The notes under the pieces: model-generated
Database searches by the model: none
What the model was told of the DNA's origin: nothing
What the model saw: only the letters and a program-made list of their open reading frames with translations
Made by a program: the position numbers and the translations under genes
Shown here: one piece after another, positions 1-13,444 of the stretch
Position numbering within the stretch: position 1 is the stretch's first letter
Layout: each line of letters starts with the position of its first letter
Assembly: GCA_946800325.1 (NCBI GenBank)
Contig: OX326961.1
Location: 50,680,293 to 50,744,292, forward strand
Direction of reading: 5' to 3'
Source of the DNA: Luzula sylvatica
Lineage: Eukaryota; Streptophyta; Magnoliopsida; Poales; Juncaceae
Length of the DNA: 64,000 nucleotides

Positions 1-59
1 GAATCAGAGAAATTATTTCATTTAACTGAACTTCCATCTTTCCAAAAACAGTTGTTCAG

Positions 60-1922
60 ATTACAAGGGAAGTCGAAGAAGACAAGCAGAATAGTTACAT
101 CGCTGACCATGACCTGCCAGATCCGGACAAGTTGGTGGAGGAACACAACGCCATGAAGAAAGCTTGCAGTGGAAGTAAAGGTGTAGGAACTCAATTCAAG
201 TCAAAGGATCCTATACCGGTAGTTCCGTTCAGTGGTGGCGGGAGTCAATCAAGTCAAAGGAACACCAATGACAACCTTTATGAAAAGAATTACGGGGGGT
301 TGAAGGTGCACCAGGGATATTATGATGGCTACCAGATTACTCCGCAAAAGGCGAACTCAGAACCGGCTATATGTGGTATTTCATTCAACATTTTTTATAA
401 AATATATATTCATTTTTCAGAATTAAAATAAATATGAATTTTTCATTTGTAGTATCCCAACCACCTTACATTAAAGCGGTCACCCCATTAGCATCGGGTG
501 GAGGGTCGTCTGGATATTTCAACAAACCATCTGTTACACCGATGAGTAAGTTCATGACCCCAACCGGTACTACTCAAGGCACACACATGAACGACGAACG
601 CTCGGCTACAAAGGGTAATACATAAAATTATTCTTATATTAATAATTGCAATAACTACATGCTTCGTTTCAATGTTTTATTCAAGTTGGGCCCGGAGGGC
701 AAACTGCGGATATAGCAGCAAGGATGGAGACTCGATTCACGTTCGTGGGTACAAGGCAAGAGTTTAATGTACCGCCAGTTGTTGATCCAGAAGAAACATT
801 GGGATCAAACCCAACCTTCGATTTAGGTATTTAATACCCTCTGGTTATAGAAGTATATTGCCCATTAGTGCGGTCGCGTAATTGATTTGTTATAACATTT
901 CCATATACATGGTTAGAAATTACGGAGCCTTTTGACAAAAAGGGGAAGAAAGTACAGTCAGAAGGCGACGCAACAGTCCAGACGGTAATCAGGAGCCCTC
1001 TGGCATATTGCGAGATTTTGAGAATCGGGAGAGACTATGACTACGACGTTACAACTGGGTATGTTGAAGCTGAACTGGAGAAGACCTACCCGGTGTGCAC
1101 TCTTATGAACGAACAAATGAAATGGGTCATTCATGGTTTCCACACAAACACTCTGAAGTGCGCTCTGCAAAACGAGCAAAACGAATTATTTGCATACAAC
1201 AAGATGGACATAGAGCTTATGTTGAAAGGAAACCAAATTACCAGCAAGGTATTTTCATTTTTATGTAATATGTTTATCACAAGTTTGAATCTGTTTTAAT
1301 TCGCCCGTACCATAAATCATGTAGTTGCTCAACGTAATGATCAAATCATTGCATCGAACGAATGTGGACCCATACAACCGATGGAGTTTTGTCAGTCCGA
1401 CCGCATCTGTAAGTTTCTATTTGTTGACAAATTAATCCAAGGTTTGTGTAATAGTTAATAACGTCATTGTAGGTAATTGTGCCAAACCAGCTTCCTGAAG
1501 AGTTCGACGAAGAGACTGCCAGAGCCCTTTCACCTACTGAACTTGGAGCTAACATATGGTTATTCCTACCATTCAACGTGGGACGAAATTGGATTCTTGT
1601 TGTGTTCGATTTTGATGAATCCAAAATCAAAGTGTACAACTCAGTTGGTAAAGTGGACCACTTTTCGACACGAGTGAAATCTTTCGTTAGCGAATGGAAG
1701 GAATTCCTACAACAAAGGATGGATAGGATGGAGATTGGAAATTGGGTCGAACGTTTCGAGAGATGCCCGAGAAGCGACATCCCAGAGGATAGTGGAATTT
1801 TCCTCGTCAGTTACATGGAAAGCATTGTTAATTCGCGCCCAATGGGTTTCAACCAGAAGGACGTTGAAAATGGTAGGGCGAACGCGGCGTACAATCTTAT
1901 TTGTCTCCCCTGGTTGCCATAA
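60..1922 (+). CDS. Ulp1/C48 peptidase-like protein, 5'-truncated by window edge, catalytic residues replaced
   Basis: Six exons splice with GT/AG borders and keep one frame: 60-375, 453-614, 686-826, 917-1248, 1325-1408, 1473-1922. They encode 494 residues; the true start lies left of the window. The first 200 residues are low-complexity and unrecognised. The last two exons read as the core of a Ulp1/SENP-type cysteine protease (clan CE), a fold that normally removes ubiquitin-like modifiers and is also carried by plant MULE and CACTA transposons. Where the family has His-Trp, this protein has RNWILVVFDFDE; where it has Tyr-Asp-Ser, it has VYNS; where it has Asp-Cys-Gly, it has EDSGIF. The His, Asp and Cys positions are thus Asn, Asn and Ser, so hydrolysis is unlikely. 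The open multi-exon frame argues against simple decay. It could be a host gene or a captured transposon gene. The family call rests on motif spacing read by eye. Confidence 0.62.
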
Positions 1923-3689
1923 GTTAGTGGAGCTTTGAGTAATGGTTTAAGAAACGGAGTGTTTTAAGATGGAACAAAAAACAGTATTTTTATGTTTGTG
2001 TTGAACTGTTTATTTAATTAGGTGTTGGTGTGATTAGTGTTAAATTTGGTCTTCGGTTCGGGAATATTATGTTTGTGATGAACAGCTCTGTTATGGTTAG
2101 CATTTTGAACTAAGTTTTTGTTAATTTCGTTGTGAAGTTTCCTTTGATTGATGATATTAATTCAAACTCTTTATAAATGTGTATAGCCTAATAACCTTCA
2201 GGGGAAAGAAAAATGATATGAATGAAAAAATTAAAAAAAGGGTTGCATATCATATTTAATACAACACAATTCAACTACATTAGCAATCTGCACTTATTAA
2301 GGGTGAATTTTTTTGAACAATTTATTGATGTCAACAATTTGATTGAAAAGAACGAATTTTAATGGAAATATATTTGAAAAGAACTAATTAACGGTGGAAT
2401 ACATTGATTCAAAAGATTTCGATGAATACAAAGAAACATTGGAAATGCTTACAAAAACTTAAAAAACTGAATGAATAATATAAAATGTTCAAAACAAAAT
2501 GGGAAAATAATTTAAAATGTTAAAATTAACAATGACTCTTTTTAAACCGGTACGAAAATACAGTATTTCAAATAAACAGACACTTCTATCAAAATTAAGG
2601 GTTGAAAATTTCAATTTCTGTTAAAAAATTTCAAATGTTGTTAAAACAAAATGATAAAATAATTCAAAATGTTAAAATTAGAAATGATTTTTTCCATAAC
2701 TTGTCCGAAAATATAGTATTTCAAATCAAAATCAAGGTTGCAAAGGAAATAGGTTGAAAATTTATTTCCCAAATAAAGGTTCCAAAAAATTTACACAATA
2801 AAAGGCATTGTTGAAATCGGTACAAAAAATGCTTCATAAATCATTCCTCATAATGGTTTGCCACAAAATTTGAACTTTCCATCCTAACCAACTGAACTAC
2901 CTCTACAATATTTAAAAAATCCATACTTCAAAAACACAAAAAAATCATGAACACACAATTCATTCCGAAATTGAAAAAATAATGAACATGCCTATTTGGA
3001 ATGAAATTGTGTGAATTATGCTTAAAGAAGAGGGGTATATTTATAGGAGTAGAAGCAAATTCGAATTTCAAAAAAATTTTACAATTCCCTCCAACAAGTG
3101 TTCATCCTTAACAACAAATAATTTAGGAAAGGTACCACCTAGCCATTAATGAAGCTCCTGCTAAATTAGCAGTGAACACGAAAGCAATCATCAAATACAA
3201 TAAATTGCAAAAAGACAGCACAGTAAAATCATGAAGCCCACAACGGTTAACAGTCCTGGCCCGTTAAATCATGGGCCTTAAAATTACCCGCGTCCTAATA
3301 AGCATCGATTTTTCGGCCATCATGGCTTAACACCGACCACTTTACAGCACATCAAAGGCCAGGGGGTAGGATAGTTGTGTATGTCTATCACGGCTCTTCC
3401 GTAAATACTTCTTATGTTGTTTCCAATGTATCGGAGCATATTGAGTATGTTTTCTCATGGATTCATCATTTTTTCTTGTGGTTTCCAATGAATATTTTTT
3501 AAGAGATAACTCGTAGAGCATTCAAATGTAAATAATGATAAATAATTTAAAATAACTCATTTTGAATAAAAAAAAAGTTCAATTTATACATGAAAACATG
3601 TAGATTTTATGACCAATATTACAAACATAGATTCAATTTCAAACAAGAATAAGACTTGAATTAGTCATTATCAATGATAAATCCATTTT
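1923..3689. other. AT-rich intergenic region with an imperfect direct repeat
   Basis: No convincing gene is seen. The stretch holds the 3' flank of the Ulp1-like gene and the 3' flank of the glycine-rich gene on the other strand. Roughly 2482-2580 and 2632-2735 are imperfect direct copies sharing the words aaaatgttaaaatta and tagtatttcaaat. A tRNA-like word, TAGTTCAGTTGG on the minus strand near 2900, is too incomplete to call. Confidence 0.5.
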
Positions 3690-5225
3690 TTACGGATTCA
3701 TAATCTTGTCAATATTATTACTATTATTATTATTATTATTATTATTATTGAGACTCTTTCTAACTTTGTCATCATTGTGATTTTTACCTTCTTGATTGTT
3801 ATCGTTTTTTATTACAGATCCACCATCACCGCCAAAACCACTTCCAATACCACTTCTAGTACCACCACCTCCGCCAAATCCACCTCCCTTACCACCACCA
3901 CCACCTACTCCACCCCCCATTCCACCGCCTCCACCAAATCCACCACCACCACCTACTCCACCCCCCATTCCACCGCCTCCACCAAATCCACCACCCATTC
4001 CACCGCCATGACCACCATCAACTCCACCTCCCATTCCACCGCCCCCGCCAAATCCTCCACCACTTCCACCAGCACCGGCAACACCTCCACCAAAACCACT
4101 ACCAACTCCACTTCCTCCACCAAAACCTCCACCACTTGCGCCTCCATCTCCACCACCCCCGCCACCAAATCCTCCACCACCACCACCACCAACACCTGTG
4201 CCACTACCAATACCGGCACCTCCACCGATTCCACCTACGACCCCACCTCCGGCTCCTACACCAGCTTCACCACCTCCCCCTATTCCACCTCTCATGCCTC
4301 CTCCTATGCTTCCGCCAATTGCACCCCCAACACCACCACCACCTACTACAATGCCACCTCCTATGCTTCCGCCAATTGCACCCCCAACACCACCACCACC
4401 TACTACAATGCCACCTCCACCACCACCCCCTATTCCTCCTCCAATGCCGCCACCACCTCCTATTCCTCCTCCCATTCCGCCACCACCTCCCATTCCGCCA
4501 CCACCTCCTATTCCTCCTCCAATGCCACCACCGCCTCCCATACCGCCGCCACCTCCTATTCCTCCTCCAATGCCACCACCGCCTCCCATACCGCCACCAC
4601 CTCCTATTCCTCCTCCAATGCCACCACCGCCTCCCATTCCACCACCACCACCACCTCCACCTCCTATTCCTCCTCCAATGCCACCACCACCTCCCATTCC
4701 ACCACCACGTCCTATTCCTCCTCCAATGCCACCACCGCCTCCCATTCCACCACCACCTCCTATTCCTCCTCCAATGCCACCACCACCTCCTATTCCACCA
4801 CCACCACCACCTCCTATTCCTCCACCACCACCCTTTCCTCCGCCACCACCACCTCGTATTCCTCCTCCAATGCCACCACCACCCATTCCACCACCACCTT
4901 CTCTTCCACCACCACCACCACCACCACCATGTCCTATTCCTCCACCTCCTCCTCCTATTCCGCCACCTCCTATTCCGCCACTTCCTATTCCTCCTCCTAC
5001 CCCGCCACCAGCACCACCGCCAATATGGTGACCGCCAATATGGTGACCACCTTTTTTCTTTTTATTACAATCTTCAACTCTTAAACCATCTCCACCTATA
5101 ACAGCAGAACCCTTCTTCCTCATTTGCATTCCACGCATTCTCCCCATCATCCGTTGACTCTCATGGCTGAGTCCACTAACCACAAAAGCTAATAATATCA
5201 AAAGAACTAAATCTCGTTTAACCAT
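3690..5225 (-). CDS. Secreted glycine-rich (cell-wall type) protein
   Basis: An intronless frame of 511 residues. The chosen start is the ATG at 5225: the same frame extends upstream only through a GTG, and this ATG opens a clear signal peptide, MVKRDLVLLILLAFVVSGLS, with cleavage expected near residue 20. A basic stretch with one Cys follows (VEDCNKKKKGGHHIGG). Then come about 400 residues of repeats of the form GGGGG(I/M/F)GGG, and a hydrophilic tail with a run of nine Asn. This layout is typical of plant glycine-rich structural proteins exported to the wall, though the sequence gives no specific partner or reaction. Repeats such as GGGGGIGGGIGGGGGMGG are copied many times and probably vary in number between individuals. 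The opposite strand is open over the same region only because Gly codons read as Pro, Thr or Ser codons. Confidence 0.75.
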   Translation of the reverse strand: MVKRDLVLLILLAFVVSGLSHESQRMMGRMRGMQMRKKGSAVIGGDGLRVEDCNKKKKGGHHIGGHHIGGGAGGGVGGGIGSGGIGGGGIGGGGGGIGHGGGGGGGGREGGGGMGGGGIGGGIRGGGGGGKGGGGGIGGGGGGGIGGGGGIGGGIGGGGGMGGGGGIGGGIGRGGGMGGGGGIGGGIGGGGGGGGGMGGGGGIGGGIGGGGGMGGGGGIGGGIGGGGGMGGGGGIGGGIGGGGGMGGGGGMGGGIGGGGGIGGGIGGGGGGGIVVGGGGVGGAIGGSIGGGIVVGGGGVGGAIGGSIGGGMRGGIGGGGEAGVGAGGGVVGGIGGGAGIGSGTGVGGGGGGGFGGGGGGDGGASGGGFGGGSGVGSGFGGGVAGAGGSGGGFGGGGGMGGGVDGGHGGGMGGGFGGGGGMGGGVGGGGGFGGGGGMGGGVGGGGGKGGGFGGGGGTRSGIGSGFGGDGGSVIKNDNNQEGKNHNDDKVRKSLNNNNNNNNNSNNIDKIMNP

Positions 5226-5938
5226 TTTCAGAAACCTGGATTCGAGTTGCACTGAACTTTGAAGATAACAATAGTTTAAATAGAAGCTCTCCCTCCATGA
5301 AACAAGCTTTGTTTTTCCAAGAAACTCGAGATTTTTTTCTTTATTGGTGAATTGGTGGATGGGAAGTTCAAATCACGGTGTATAATGTGCAAATAAATGC
5401 ATGGCCGCTTTCTTTTGAGCTCTGCATGAGTTTCTACGTGAAATTTTCTCCAACCTAACTGCATTCATAACTAGGAACATAAATTCTCTCACACACTCTA
5501 AATTCTCTCCAATTACGCAATTGCAACATTTTGCAATTACGTATGATTAACTTAGAAAAGAAGACAAACAAATGAATAGACAAATGAAGTATCCACATTC
5601 CACGCAAATAAATAGACCTTGAATTCTACATTGTGAAATTAAAAACAAAAAAATGTGCAATTAATTAACATTGCTTTCTTTTTTATCCTCTATTAAAATA
5701 ATTTATTGTTCCACTTGTCTTTTCTTTATAGGATGATTTAGGTTAGGCGTTGTATGGAATACAGATAAGGAAACAAATGCATTAAATCTTAAATCCAACT
5801 TCAAAGTCAACTTGCAATGCTTTTTCATGTCTCATAATTCACAAAATTATGATTTAGCTAATATAATATCACTAAATCTACATACCACTCTCATAATTCA
5901 CAAAATTGGATCTCAACAAATCCATATATCATAATTCA
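5226..5938. promoter_or_regulatory. Upstream region of the glycine-rich gene and 3' flank of MSH7
   Basis: A TATA-like TATTTAAA lies on the minus strand at 5276-5283, about 50 bp upstream of the glycine-rich protein ATG. That is a plausible core promoter with a short leader. The rest to 5938 is AT-rich and would carry the MSH7 3' UTR. No other gene is seen. Confidence 0.35.
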
Positions 5939-8900
5939 TTAATTCAACTTATTATATTGGCTCCTAATCTCATGCCATAAGCAAAAAAACGTATCGGCCG
6001 CATCATCATCCAACGATCCCCTATTTTGTCCCGAAATAGCCAACAGCGTTTTCAACCAATCCTCATGAAGTGAAGAGAACTCAGATCTCCCTTCACTCGA
6101 CTTGAAATTCTCACTCATCAAACCCTTCATTCTCTCACTAGCCTTGACCGCAACTCGTACAACTTGTTGCGGTATACCAGCCATTAAGGCCACTTGTAAG
6201 CCGTAGCTCTCAGGACTGGGCCCATTTGTCAATCGGTACAAAAACACTAATTCTTTTTCTTTCGATATATTATTACTATTACTATTATTATTGTCTGTTT
6301 TTGGTTGGAAAATACATGACATGTGTTTTAGGCAAACTCGAGGGTGGTAAGCAAATTCTTTTGTGAGTGGGTGATAGTGGGTGGCGAATAATAATCTGCA
6401 ACACACCTTCTCGACTAGATGACGAAATACCTAATTTGGTACAAAAATTAATTTTGTAGGGGTACACATGATATTTTAATAATTCGAGGGAAACTTACAG
6501 CATAGGCAATAGCATAACCATCAAAGGTGCTGGTTCCTCTTCCAAGCTCGTCGAGTAAGACGAGAGAATTTTGAGTCGCGTTTTTCAACACTGAGGCGGT
6601 CTCCGCACACTCGATATAAAATGTGCCTGAAATATTTTCAACATTATTTATGAATTTAATAAGATGGTATATTAATTAGGTTATGTATGGTCAAGTTTGA
6701 AAGAAAAAATAATGGCTCACTTTCTCCAGACATGATGCGATCAGTTGCACCGAGGCGGGTGAAGATGATGTCAGCAGGTGTCAGCTCACATGATTCACAT
6801 GGCACGTAGCAACCCAACTATGTAAATTAAAGAATATATATATTTTTTCAATAACATAAGGGCTTTTTTGAAAATTTGAAATATTTTAACAAATAATTAT
6901 TAAAATACCTGTGCCAGTATGACAGATAAACAAGTGGCACGCATCAAAGTCGATTTACCACCCATATTAGGTCCAGTCAAAAGCAAGGCACTGCGACCAT
7001 CCTCAAGATCCTCTCCAGGGAAACCATCATCTCCAGTTAAACACAGATCATTAGGAACCAGCCCACTGGACCTCTCCGAGACGGCATAAGGATGCCACAG
7101 CCCCTTCATTCTCAACACCGGATTGTTTTTGTTAACGGGTTGAGCGAGGAAAATGGGTCGGGTTTTGGGACCTGCTGATGTCAGCGAAGCTTGAGCGAAT
7201 GATTGGAGCACGTCTATTTTGCTTAGCGTGTTTATGATTTCTGATAATTCGGGTGACTTTTCGGTGAATAGTTCGGTTAGTAGGGATACTGTTTCCAAAT
7301 CTGAATCTCTCACATTGTGATCCTAAAAAAATATATAAAATTGTCAATATAATATCTGGTAAGAATAACCGAAATGTAAATAAAAGTGAAATTATTGGTG
7401 GCGGAAAAATAAGAACCTGAAATTTTGGGAAATCATTATCGAGAGTTTCTTCGAATTGACACACAAATTTATCGAGCTCGTTTAGGTTTGGTACATTAAC
7501 AAGTCTTTTGAGAGATAAAATACCATGATCTTCTCCTTTTAATGCAATTAATAAGTTTATGCCCATTCTCAAACCTTTAATAAGCGTCCCAAATGTTTTA
7601 ATCTGAAAATATCAAGACCATACTTAATAAATTATATGACAAAAAGGGAAATTCCATATATAACCCTATAAATTTTGAAAGTATCATGTAACATACCCTT
7701 TGTTTCAAAACCTTTTCACCAATTGTAGGCAACAACAAAGCAGAGGAAGATCCAACAAAAGACTTGACCCGACCCAATAACCTCTCAAGATCCGCCATGC
7801 GTCTTAAATGTTCGTGAATAATTGAAATCAAACCCGGATTGTTAATGAATCCTTCAACAATGTCCAGCCGGGAATTTATATCCTCGATGTTGCTTAACGG
7901 GTGCGAAATCCAGGATTTCAAAACCCGTTTGCCAGCTGGCGTCATGCAGTGGTCTAAGTGCTTGTACAGCGTACCTGGTAAACCGCCGTCGATATTATTG
8001 GAAAATATTTCGAGATTAACTAGGGTTTGACCGTCCATTCTTAGGCAACTTTTATACACGTGATATGGTAATAATTCCCCATTTTTTAATGCGTCTTCGA
8101 GCTGTTTCAAATTGCAATTTCAAATGGTTAATGAAATTATGAAATAATATATTAATAATGTAATGAGATGATGAGACGAACCATGAGTCTAGACAAGTGG
8201 GAAATGAGGCCGCCAAGGGCACACAAAACGAGATCATGATCCGTGGAATAATCAAATGCTGAAGACCATGAATTATTTCCAGATTTACCAAAATACCCTT
8301 TTGAATGAACTAAGTTTTGCACTTGAGATTCGTCTAAAAAATCCTTGCCTGGTAGACTTGGTGTTAATTGCATCTTCACTGAACCTACATTTGCGAACAA
8401 GCAAAAAATATAAATAAAAAATAATTGCATCATAATTTTTTAGACACAATCAAGAAAAAATACGAGAGATTAATTACCAGTTAAAGAATATTTTTTGAGA
8501 GCTTGATGAGTCTGTTTAGAGAGGCCTGCAAAAAGAAAAATGGTGAAAACTGAGATCAACATAATTTGGTACCAGTTTCAATAAAGTCTGGTAAACTATT
8601 GAGAGTATTGTGAGTATATTAAATTAATTAGCAAAAAAAATGTTTTCAAAATAAAGCAATTGCACTGGCTGTGACAAAATTAGGTCAAATTGGGGTTTAG
8701 ACTTTTATTGGTTCAAAATTGATATGAAATTTAGTTAGTCAATATATAGAAGAGAGTTTTATGCTTTAGAAACCTGAGCTCTCAAAAATTACTTCTCTTG
8801 GAGACACCTGTCAAAACCAAGTACGCAAATCAGTGAATTTTTCGAGTACAAAACAAATACATAAATAAAATAAGAGAATATTTTCAAAAAAAATATAGGA

Positions 8901-11043
8901 GGTTACTGAAACAGAAAGATTACTTGAACAAGTAAAGCACCAAGCGATGCACAGGACTCATCGTCAGAGATCGAACCGACCCAGAATTTCAGAGCAGCAT
9001 AATCCAAGAAAGCAAATCCATACACTATCTGGCCGGAGTCACCATTTCTCTGTCCATTCAAAACAGACAAATCATACCCAATTAGCAAATTATGAAGGTT
9101 ATTAAGAAAAGTTGCAAATTCTGCAATATTGAGGTTTATTAGGGGTAAATGTGAAATTTGGCCAAGAAAGTACCTCAGTTAAAGCGAGAAGATGAACAGC
9201 ATCAGGTCCGATGCTTCCATCAACTATAGTTGACGGCGTACAAACATGAACTAATTTTCTTTGTATAACCTGAAATTATATAACTCTTTCACATTAGATA
9301 TTTCATTCATGACATTATATAAATATGAGAAAGACAGGGTATTTTTGGAAATTTGTCAAATACAAATACTTACAGAACCAGATCCACCTCTGGATTTGGC
9401 TTGAGCAGCTGTCTCGAGCTGCTCTATTCTTCCAACTTTATATCTAGAGTCAAAAACATAATCACACAGATTATAAAAATGAAATGAGAAGTCTAAACTA
9501 TATAAATACACAAATGCATATATAATTATATAATTCTGGTACAAAGAATATAATAGAAAAATTACCCTCGAGCCATAAGCTTTTGAACAGCATCGTCAAT
9601 CCCAGACTCAGAAATACCAACCTATACATAAAATCCAAATTTCAAAAAATTAATTTCAAATATTTGATGAAAAATTCATCTATTTACCTGTCGGCATTTA
9701 CCAACTCCACTAAAAGTCATTTTCCAGTCAAGTTCCTTTTGTCCTATCTCAGCATCGATTTCATACAGCTCATAAAACTTGCCCTGAAATTCAATACACC
9801 CAATAAGTTCATTTTTGGAAAAAAATAATGATTAAAATAAAATGAAACTTACTACTTTAAAGAAGACAACAATGTCCATATATTCGCACTTGACACTCCA
9901 GTACTGTTTTTGAGAAGCAGACATATTTCTAAGCACGTCAGGAGGAATATAAAGCGTCCTTTTATCGTAAAGTGGGTCCTCTGGTCTCCTCCCATTTTTA
10001 TCTCTTATTTTACAAGGATTCAACCATTCAAATTTGCTATTCACACTCTCTTTTTCTTCATTAATTGCAGTTTTCGCCCTTTTATTAGGAGGGGCGAAAA
10101 AGGGAGAAATTTGAGAATGGGATTTGATATTGTTGTTATTGATGTTAATCTTTGGGGATTCTTCTTGGACCCGTTTGACCCGTGGCACGAAAGGCCGTGT
10201 GGATGGGGTTTCTGGTTCTATTTCTGTATTATTGAAATTTAGCTCGAAACAAGGCATTTCGGTTAGAAATTCTTTGCTTGGAGGTTGGTTTGTTATATGG
10301 GTTTCATTGTTTGTATCGAAATTGTCGAAACCTAGGTCAAAGCTTGGCATGTCTTCGAATAAGTTTTTAGAGAATATGGAATTTGGTTTTGAGTTTTGTT
10401 GTGAAGTTTCGAAAAAGTCTTTAGAGAATATGGAATTTGGATCTGAATTTTGTTGTGGAGGCCTTATTTCTTTGTTGAAGGGTGAGTTCTGCTCTGTACT
10501 GTTTCTTTGGTGGGAAATATTCTCTTGTGACCTGCAATTAGAGAGAATAATTTAGCTAATTATCAAGAAATTACATCTTTGTTATCCTAAAATAGTTAAT
10601 TTGTTTTAGTAACTATTCCAAAGAAACCTTTGTCTGATTATCTAGTTCAACGACTTATATTTGCATTTGAAAATTTCATACATTAATCTACAAACAGATC
10701 TAGCTGATCATCCCTGATAATCAAAGTTAAGTAGGATTAGAAAACAAACATTACAGTATTGAAGTAATTTTCCACTCGAAATGATGGATCTCTAGAGAAA
10801 CGCAACCCCTAACCCAAACCAGAAGAAAAAATATGAATACCCGCTTTTGGAGGAGTGATCAGACCGAGAAAACTTCTGCAATATGCTAGAAACAGGCTGA
10901 GATGATTTGCCTCCGCCAGAGCTGCTCGTCGGGGAAATGAACACCCGACGAGGCTTCTCCGGCGGAGTGTCGGTCCCTCGCACGTCATCCGGCGCCGGCT
11001 GAGACTTCCGAAGAAACGAGAGGATCGATTTCTGGCGTTGCAT
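5939..11043 (-). CDS. MSH7: DNA mismatch repair protein MSH7 (MutS homologue, MSH6 subfamily)
   Basis: Sixteen exons with GT/AG borders give one 1110-aa frame: 11043-10841, 10531-9853, 9783-9688, 9621-9566, 9443-9374, 9269-9174, 9049-8924, 8807-8774, 8525-8478, 8384-8182, 8101-7697, 7602-7417, 7322-6909, 6817-6721, 6626-6499, 6430-5939. The N-terminus [13 protein letters not shown] is a PCNA-interacting (PIP) box. The mismatch-reading Phe-X-Glu is present in [11 protein letters not shown] at the start of exon 3. The ATPase has Walker [11 protein letters not shown] (exon 13), Walker [17 protein letters not shown] (exon 15) and ATHYHPL (exon 16). MSH7 is plant-specific, pairs with MSH2 as MutS-gamma in the nucleus and favours some base-base mismatches. 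The length matches that of Arabidopsis MSH7 (about 1100 aa), and the tail [20 protein letters not shown] favours MSH7 over MSH6. A short Asn/Ser run sits in the last exon. No defect is seen. Confidence 0.93.
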
Positions 11044-13444
11044 TTGCAGATTTGCTAGAGAGCGGGAAATTTGGCAGGGAAGACGGAGAGGGGGGGTATT
11101 CGGTGGCTCTCACACCGGACAGCTGTTTGGCGGCAAAATGGAATTGGCGTGGGAAATGGAGAGAGGGAAATGAAAATTCATTTACTTATTTATAATTTAT
11201 AATTTATAATTATAACTAGGAGATTACCCGCGCTTCGCGACGATTTTGTTTCATTTGTTTTACTATACACATAATATATAATTATGATTTTTCGGGATCA
11301 AATATAAGACTTTATGAAAATAAATATCATAATTGATTAAGAAAGTTTGATGATGACAAAATTATTATATTATTTTTTAATATGACACATTGCGAAATAT
11401 TTATTTTGTACGTTAATGCAACACATTCAAAAAGAATAAATGTCACTATAAAATAATAAAACAACATGCGTGTACATAAACAAAAATCAAAATCATATGA
11501 TATGATATTTTAAATTTTCATATTTAAAATTAAGAATAATAACATTGTAAAAGTTAAAAATTTTATTTGTGTCTGATAAATTTTATGTTTCATGTTTATT
11601 ATTGAAAAATATTATATAAGTTAAAGAAATTATTTGTGTTTAGTAAATAAATATCTTTCATTATTTTTTTTAAAGATTAATATGAAACAATTTTACGTAA
11701 AAAAACAAATATTAAAGAATTGTTTTAAAAATAATTATTATTATTAGGATGTGCAATTTTTTTCAATTATATTTTTAAAAATAATAATAATTGGGATTAC
11801 AAATCAATGATCATTATTGTAATTATATTTATTTTTATATCTTATTTTACATAATTATTTTCATAATTTTAAATTAGAGAAAATTATTGAATATATGATA
11901 ATAACATACTTAGTAGTATGTGCAATTATTTTCAATTATAATTTTAATAATAATAATAATTAGGCTTACAAGTCATTAATGTAATTTAATTTATTTTTAT
12001 ATCTTTTTTTACATAATTGTTTTCATAATTTTAAGTTAGAGAAAAATATTAAATATATGATAATATGGATCTCAAAATAAAGATAAAATTCAAACGAATA
12101 TATTTCTTAATTTTTTTAAATTATATTATGAAAATATTAACAATATTTGATGTATGTTTTATGATATTATATATTAATTTATTAATTTTAGATATTTAAA
12201 CTCTTCACATTCTATTTGCATTCATAATTGATCATGTAACATATTGTGAAAAAATTCAAAATCAAATACAACTGGTTCAACATGAACCTAACAAATAATA
12301 TTTTGACACGTCATCAGTGTAAGGTGATGTGGCCTTCTAAAATTGTTTAAAACTATGAGTAAAATAAGGGACGCATAAATATCTACAAATAAAACATAAT
12401 CACACAAAATCAAAGGTTAATCTATAGTTCATATGTTGCCATATATCCTAATATAATGGTTGAAATAATTGTGATGACGTGGCATGAGTTGTCATGAGGT
12501 GGCAGGAGCAGATTGCATAAAGATGAGTCCAAAATAAGGGGGTTGGTAAATTATAATTTACCCACACACTTATTTTGGACCCAACTTTGTGCAATTTTCT
12601 TGTGTCACGTCATGATTTTCTTTTTAACATCATCACTTTCATTTTAACCATTGATAATGATATGTGGCAAAATTTAAACCATTGATTAAGCATTGATTTT
12701 TTATAAACATTTTCTTTGTAGACATTTAGGTGTTTCTTATTTTACACTATGTTTTAAGGATTTTTAGAAAGCCACATTATCATATATTAATGATGTGGAC
12801 TATTTTTATTGGTTAGTTTCATGTTAGATTAAGTTTATTCAATTATTTATCATTTCACATAAGCTTACATGATCAAATGTGAATATAATGGAAGATGAAA
12901 AGTTAAAATATGAAATACTAATAACTTAATAACTAATATTATAAATATACAACATATAGTAGTATTATTTTTAGAATTTTAATTTTAAAAATTCATGAAA
13001 TATATTCGTTTTAATTTTCTCTTTATTTTGACATCCATATTAGCATAGTTCATACATACCATTTTTCATAATTTGAATTTGTAAAAATATTATGTAAAAA
13101 ATACAATGCAAAAAATGCATTTTTTAAAAATTTAATTTTAAAAATTTAATTTACATAATAGAATTTTAAATATTAATATTTATTTTTAGAAATTACAACT
13201 GTACTAATATCATATAAAACAAAATTGATTATATTTGTGTTTTTAATCAAACAAATTTCATATTATTTTCTTTGAAAAATAATAGAAATAAAAAAATCTT
13301 ATCCATCGAAAAAATTTCTTAAATTTATAAACACTTACTAAATAGTAATATATTTTTAAAAATATAAAATTAGCAAAAATCATATGACATAAAATAATTT
13401 ATATTTATGTTGTGCTAAATTATTTTTTATAAATATTTATGATT

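Noticed and set aside
2870..2910. tRNA gene on the minus strand
   Set aside because: It has an A-box-like TAGTTCAGTTGG, but the B box is weak and too close, and no cloverleaf can be drawn.
3777..5084. Long plus-strand frames rich in Pro, Thr and Ser opposite the glycine-rich gene
   Set aside because: They exist only because glycine codons read as Pro, Thr or Ser codons on the other strand. None has a signal peptide or a sensible start, while the minus-strand frame has both.
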